Assembly (NCBI GenBank): GCA_034770075.1
Contig: CM068383.1
Location: forward strand, 45,093,222 to 45,157,221
From: Aralia elata
Taxonomy: Eukaryota; Streptophyta; Magnoliopsida; Apiales; Araliaceae
Length of the DNA stretch: 64,000 nucleotides
Reading direction: 5' to 3'
The position numbers were made by a program, and so were the translations under genes. The notes below the pieces were generated by a model. That model was not told the DNA's origin. It searched no databases and saw nothing but the letters and a program-made list of their open reading frames with translations. Below, in pieces: positions 58,910-64,000 of the stretch; the first letter of the stretch is position 1, and every line of letters begins with the position of its first letter.

Positions 58910-59492
58910 TTTAAGGCAACATTTTAATAGTCGTTGCAAAACGTTGTATAAAATATGCAACGAAAATAAAAATTGTTGCCAATGAATGTGGTCCATATTA
59001 GGCAACGAAATATAGTAACAAAAAAACTTTCGTTGCCCACGATGAGGAGAAATCAAGTGGTTAGAAATTTTGCAACGAATTTCTAACGAATTTTGTTTCC
59101 AAATTTTGCAACGACGTATGAATTTCGTTGCAAAAAGTGAAAGCCTGACACAATCTACAACGAAGGACAACTTTTAGCAACGACTTATAAAGTCGTTGCC
59201 TGAAACATCGTTGCTAAAGCCCCATTTTTAGCAACAAAAACAACTTTTGTTGCCCACGATGACTAGAAATCAAGTGGTCAAAAATTTTGCAACGAATTTC
59301 TAACGAAATTTTTTCCCGCCAATGAATTAGCAACGAAAGTTTGCAACGACTTATGAATTTCATTGCAAAAAGTGAAAGCCTGGCACAATCTGCAACGAAG
59401 GACAAATTTCGTTGCTAAACATATACTTTTAGCAACGACTTATAAAGTCGTTGCCCAAAAAATCGTTGCTAAAGGCCCATTTTTTTGTAGTG
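58910..59492. repeat. CACTA right subterminal region, internally duplicated
   Basis: Two copies of the right end follow each other: about 58910-59225 and 59226-59492. Both contain TTGCCCACGATGA, then AGAAATCAAGTGGT and TTTTGCAACGAATTTCTAAC. The inner copy ends ATCGTTGCTAAAGCCCCATTT and lacks the final TTTGTAGTG. Confidence 0.8.
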
Positions 59493-59689
59493 TTAGGATA
59501 GTGGCTGGGTTTGCTCTTGATAGTCCTCTTTCCATTTAAACACATTTTGGGTAGGTATGCACTTGTCCAAGTAAGGATTTGAGAATGATTCAACAAGTAT
59601 GGAACAAGGTCTATAATGTTTGGTCAATTTATAGAAGTGTTCTACGATTCACCTGCCCTCTCTTCGATCTGACATGATCTCTCTATGGT

Positions 59690-60110
59690 TGTCTGGGCAT
59701 CACTCTATGATTGATAGGGTCTTACTATGATCAGTAGAGCGACTCTACGATCAGTGGGGTAACTCTTCGATAAACTTTATGATCTGTGAAATCATTCCAT
59801 AACTGGCTGACTTGGCATAATAAGGTTCTGCAGTGACTATACAATTTTTTACTAAAGCTCTATGATCGGGTAGAGTTGCTCTACGATCATAGAGTTCACT
59901 CTACGGTTTGCTCTAGGACTGGTCAAGTCTACTCTACGATCTGCGAGTGAGCTCTACGATCGGAGTAAAGTCACTCTACAATCGTGGGGTTCACTCTATG
60001 ATCACTGCCTGACTCAACTGACTTACTCTACGGTTAGCAAGTGAGCTCTATGATCAGAGTAGAGTCACTCTACGATCGTAGAGTTCACTCTATGATTTAT
60101 TGGGGCTCAG
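59690..60110. repeat. CTCTACGATC palindromic tandem array in gypsy-3 LTR
   Basis: Three units of about 86 bp (starting near 59856, 59941 and 60027) are flanked by more diverged copies. Each has GAGCTCTACGATC and TCACTCTACGATCGT. A perfect 16-base palindrome, CTCTACGATCGTAGAG, is at 60068-60083. Confidence 0.85.
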
Positions 60111-61866
60111 GAATACTCCAAGATTTCAGCTTAAGGAACATCCTTTGGCTGAATGATCTGAGGTCATACAGGTTTAGAAACATGGTTTGGGCCTAACTTT
60201 GTTTACTAGTTTCTGATGCAAGGATCTAGAAGAAATGTCACAACAGGACCTGAGAGTCGACATGAGAATCAACTCAAGTCAATCTTTCTACTGCAGAGCT
60301 CAAAAATTTGAGTTAGGTTCAACATTAGTTACATTCTTCATTGGTCTTACTAGTAATTTTGGTCATACGTCTAACTATCATCACTTATGGTCTGCATGAG
60401 CTATAAACACAGAGCCCTGAGATCTAACATAAGAATTATCTCAGGTTTATCTCACTATTGCAGATCTTAAGGATCTGAGCTTGTTTTAAGTCAGTCACAG
60501 ATATCAAGCAAGTTGACACACAGCCAAATAGTCAGAGTTGTTTGGGTAGAAAATCACACAGGCACCACTTCCGTGGGTTTTACTAAGGTCTGGTCGTGAG
60601 TTCTACTGTTCATGCTGGAGGTTTGCATGATTTTTTATGAACACTGAGTGCATGAAGACTGCAGTTCTGACTCTTAATATTATCTGAGTGAGGTGACTAA
60701 GGCCATTACCACAACTTTGATTCAAGTCATTATCTAGTTAGACACATATAACATGCAGTTTCTGTGCAACTACCTTGTGGCTACATAGTTTATCATTATT
60801 CTCACATTACAACCTATTATACTTAGCTCATGCATATATAGCTACTCAATCTAAATAAATAAGAATAATGCTTAAGGTAACATGATCGTACCTTAAAGCC
60901 TTCGTAGTTTATTCTTTTCTCAGATTCTGCCCTTCCGAACAAAAAGAGCTCCCTTAGGATTTTCTTTTATCTCTCAAACTCACTATATATCTCTCTATTT
61001 TAGAGCTAACGATTTCAGCAAGCTCTGCTACGTGAACCAGGGGCTCTATTTATAGAGGAACTTTTAGCCACACGTGGGTCCTTACCTAAATTGTAGGACC
61101 GACACACAATAGTAGTACTCGTTGGTTAAAAGTGATTAGGTGAAAAGCTTTACCAACTCATCCCCCAGCCATACCCACAGTAATCATCTGCTTAGCCTAT
61201 CAACAAGTAAGGTAGGGAGATAGGCCATTGGCCTAATGCAACTGATTGTACCTTCAAGCTAGGATTAAAATATCAGATTAATGCACTGCATCGGTAACAC
61301 AACTTTCAACCTATTAGGGCTAATTCCTTTTGGGCTAACCGACCAACCTTGGTGACTAATAACGGTATTGGTATGGGTCTAAGGCTAGTTGGGCTAGAGG
61401 ATATATATATATCCGGCCTACTTGATTGGACTGGTATAAGCACCAATTGAATATTAACAGCCCAATCTATAATATAAAATGACTGAGTTCATGTTGGACC
61501 TTCTACCGTGGGTGCCATTATGATCCCTTACTAGGCTTGTTTCTAATACACAATTATTGCAATTACACTTAATATTAAACATCCACTAATTAAATTAATA
61601 TTCTTTCGCAATTTAAATTAAACCTTCCATTGAATCATCATGAATCATTATGTCATACAAGGCCCATTCTTCCTAGCTTAGTTAATTCATAACTTAAACT
61701 TGTCACATACTATAATTTCATTTATAATGTTCATTCTCTTATTATGTACGCGATGCAATCTAACTTCATAATCACATAATACACATAATTGTACATAAAC
61801 ACATACATAAAGAAAATATTCATCATTTCATTAATAATAATCCTTTTAAAAGTCCTGGATATTACA

Positions 61867-62185
61867 AAGAGGAGGAGGGTGATAGTAAGGAAACTGAACA
61901 TGAGGAAGAATGATAAAATGATAAAATAGTAATATGTGATTTACTTGTTTTGTTTAAATCTTTATAGATCATTTGACCACAAATTATTTTATTATGCATC
62001 GTTAGATCTCTTAAGATAGGTTCATATCAATGGAGAAATCAACTTAAATTATAAAGAGTAAAGTCTAATTTATTTACCACCCGCCTAAACTCAGTTTGAC
62101 AGAATGCACCTTAAACTAAATTATTCCTGCTTAAAAAATATGACGAGGAGTAAAAACTGAGTGAGTTGTAAAAGGGTAGAATTTT
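61867..62185. other. Unassigned spacer between two gypsy LTRs
   Basis: About 320 bases. The first 48 read in one plus-strand frame as an acidic end (KEEEGDSKETEHEEE, then TGA at 61912-61914). This could be the tail of some gene or element, but nothing supports it further. Confidence 0.35.
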
Positions 62186-63446
62186 TGTGACACCCTCAAA
62201 TTCGGGTACTTCAATTCCATAGGATTCGGTGTTCACTATCCAAATTAAATCACATCACATCTAACTACCCATTCAAATATAAATGAAGGTTCTTAATAAA
62301 AATAGAAATCTCTCATTAAAGGGATACAACATCTTTAACAAATAAATCCCAGGTCATATAACCTTAATAAAACATCAATGCAGAAACATAACATAAGTCT
62401 ATTACATAAACATCATTTAAACAAATATAACAAGTCTTCATCACTTGTTTGCTTTGCCTTTGCCCTTACTAGTGGATGGCTCATCAACTCTTTCAACTTT
62501 AGTTGCAATGTTCTTATGCAAGGGTGAGCAACAATTGCCCATCAAGTAACACAATAAAATAATAATATGCGAATAATCAATGGATATCGGATAATCGAAT
62601 TCTCGGCTTTTGAATCAAGATTAGGAAAACAAGAATCAAAAGAACATCTGAGGGTCACAAGACCAAGAACTATGTCCTAGGTTATCAAGTATTTCTACTT
62701 TAAACCTTTAACAGTCGTAAGACTATATGGACCTTACTTCTCGTATTTAGGGGGATCAGCCATTTGTACTATGTATGTGCATAACATCTAAATGCTAACG
62801 CGTAAAATAATCCCCTATAAAAGGGTTGTTCATCTCAGTTTAATATCAGAGTCCGCACCAAAGGAAGTTTGGTTTGGATTTACTTTAATAACGTTTCTAG
62901 AATTTAGAACGCTCATCAACTATGGACTAGTCGAATCAATAAGGGTTCGCTAGTCAACCAAGGTTCAATAATTTAATATGAACGGTATTCGAGAACAAAA
63001 GACTGAATCTCAAAAGCATACAATCGAATAAACTCTGTATAACTGAAATATTACTTAAAGGAATCAGAATAACACATTTGAATTCATGAACTTGAATGAA
63101 TTATGGTAAAGAACTTGATCAATATGAAATGGAATATAGAAACTTGCATAAAAGAGAGATAGGGTTTTAGAACTTGCTCAATGAAAAATTAGAGTTAATA
63201 TGCTCAATATAGGAGTGAAGTTCAGAAACTTGCATAATTGAAATCAAGGTAGTGTTAGGAAGCTTGCTTTCAACGAAATAAAAAGATCAAGGGTAGAAAA
63301 CTTGCTCAATAAAGAATGAAGTTCAGAAAACTTGCCTCGTGCGTAGATTACAATTTAAAATTCACGTTCTTAATCAACCTATACATTCCGTTTATAAAAC
63401 AGTAACAATAATTAGTTACAATGTTATAAACACTTCAAGATTCACT
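62186..63446 (-). repeat. Gypsy LTR fragment, family 3
   Basis: It starts TGTGACACCCTCAAATTCGG with no PBS on its left, so it is a 3' or solo LTR. It contains CCCCTATAAAAGGGTTGTTC and AACTTGCTCAAT repeats like the gypsy-3 LTR. A copia LTR cuts it at 63447, so the promoter end is not seen. Confidence 0.7.
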
Positions 63447-64000
63447 TGAAAGTGATATGCCCTCAAGCCAATTACATTTGATGTAATAAGCATTTACTTA
63501 TAATCTTATTCAAATATTAATAATAGTATAAAAGGCATATTTTATCCATGTTAATTGATTGAATTAATAAATGTGATAAACTCATAGTTTTAGAGCAATG
63601 CTTTTAGAATCATGATGAGATCATGCTAATGAGATCTAAATTTAAGAAAGCTCAAAACTAAAATGTTCCTAATCAATGGATCACTAATAAAGGGATTACT
63701 AATTCCGGATAGATTAGTACATACTATGCTTAATCTGTTGAAGATAATGATTGATCTCATAATCATTTGTGTGGAGACACTAAAGCTAGTATGTAGGTGC
63801 TTATTAGAGAATAAGTTCACTGAACGTGACTCACTTAATGAACCCTAATGGAGTTTTATTCACATGTCAATAGGAAGTTTTTAAAGTGATAGTAGTACAC
63901 GTGATCCTTGGACTTGAGATCATCATAGTACCTTGTGTGTGCAGAGTTATACTTTGTCATATTCCTTAATAACTTAGTGTATGTTATAGGATATGTACGG
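63447..64000 (+). repeat. Copia LTR, plus orientation, runs off window
   Basis: It starts TGAAAGTGATATGCCCTCAA and follows the same layout as 35707 (CAAGCCAAT, TTTGATGTAATAAGC, AATGCTTTTAGAATCATGAT), though clearly more diverged than the other three copies are from each other. The 61-64 codon frames here are LTR sequence. Confidence 0.8.

Larger units (their letters stand above)
51477..59492. mobile_element. Non-autonomous CACTA transposon with captured RPS26 (8016 bp)
   Basis: The left end is CACTACAAAAAAATGGGGC and the right end is GGCCCATTTTTTTGTAGTG, giving a 16-17 base terminal inverted repeat. The flanks are TTA at 51474-51476 and TTA at 59493-59495, the 3-bp duplication expected for CACTA. 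Both ends have dense GCAACGA/TCGTTGC subterminal repeats (51480-52280 and 58910-59480). I found no transposase frame, so it would need a helper. The interior carries a multi-exon ribosomal protein S26 fragment and an unrelated CACTA-like end at 57071-57092. It lies in the gypsy-3 LTR and is younger than it. Confidence 0.9.
49915..61866 (-). repeat. Gypsy-3 5' LTR, split by a CACTA element
   Basis: It starts TGTGACGCCCCCAAATTC next to the PBS and ends TCCTGGATATTACA at 61866. Removing the CACTA element and one TTA leaves about 3.93 kb, similar to the 3.46 kb LTRs of units A and B. TATA box at 61047-61054, about 0.8 kb from the 5' edge in element orientation. ACTTGCACAATATA-type repeats lie at 50940-51240 and CTCTACGATC repeats at 59700-60100. 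Confidence 0.8.

Noticed and set aside
61867..61914. C-terminal end of a host gene (acidic KEEEGDSKETEHEEE then stop)
   Set aside because: Only 16 codons, with an LTR edge directly upstream and no further evidence.

Overview
This window is plant nuclear DNA from a transposon-dense, probably heterochromatic region. I infer a flowering plant from plant-type Ty3/gypsy (Tekay-like with chromodomain; Athila-like), Ty1/copia and CACTA elements and from a plant-type ribosomal protein S26 gene fragment. I see no intact host gene. Nearly every long reading frame belongs to a retrotransposon, and most lie on the minus strand. Clade names rest on motif recognition by eye, not on a search.

Layout. (1) 1-17525: two nearly identical Tekay-like gypsy units in tandem, minus strand, sharing a middle LTR. 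Reading right to left the order is LTR 14070-17525, internal region 8409-14069, LTR 4941-8408, internal region 1-4940 (cut by the window). (2) 17526-22080: the 5' part of a copia element (gag-protease remnant, long leader, PBS, 5' LTR) into which the tandem appears to have inserted. (3) 22081-22698: plus-strand Athila-like gag fragment. (4) 22699-25542: an old gypsy LTR plus an integrase remnant. (5) 25543-31725: a copia element with 3' LTR, polypurine tract and a complete polyprotein frame broken by only three nonsense codons; its 5' LTR is missing. (6) 31726-34937: minus-strand Athila-like gag, protease and RT remnant, followed by a partial LTR (34938-35706) and a plus-strand copia LTR fragment (35707-36750). 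(7) 36751-43728: leader, PBS and LTRs of further gypsy families, rich in tandem repeats. (8) 43729-61866: a third, decayed Tekay-like element with gag-pol, a leader coiled-coil frame split by a 1.9 kb LTR (47615-49501), a PBS, and a 5' LTR split by an 8.0 kb CACTA transposon (51477-59492). (9) 61867-64000: a short unassigned spacer, another gypsy LTR and a copia LTR running off the window.

The most notable structure is the CACTA element. It has matching CACTACAAAAAAATGG termini, a TTA target duplication, dense TCGTTGC-type subterminal repeats and no recognisable transposase. It carries a multi-exon, intron-containing fragment of ribosomal protein S26 that lacks the last exon and has a Tyr in place of one zinc-ligand Cys. 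Other points of interest are the three-LTR gypsy tandem with complementary damage in its two units, a coiled-coil frame in the gypsy leader between PBS and gag that recurs in a second diverged element, and an amber codon at the same place in two Athila-like gag copies.

The nested boundaries give a relative order. The gypsy tandem is younger than the copia element it splits. That copia LTR abuts Athila gag. The CACTA is younger than the gypsy LTR it splits, and the 1.9 kb LTR is younger than the leader frame it splits.
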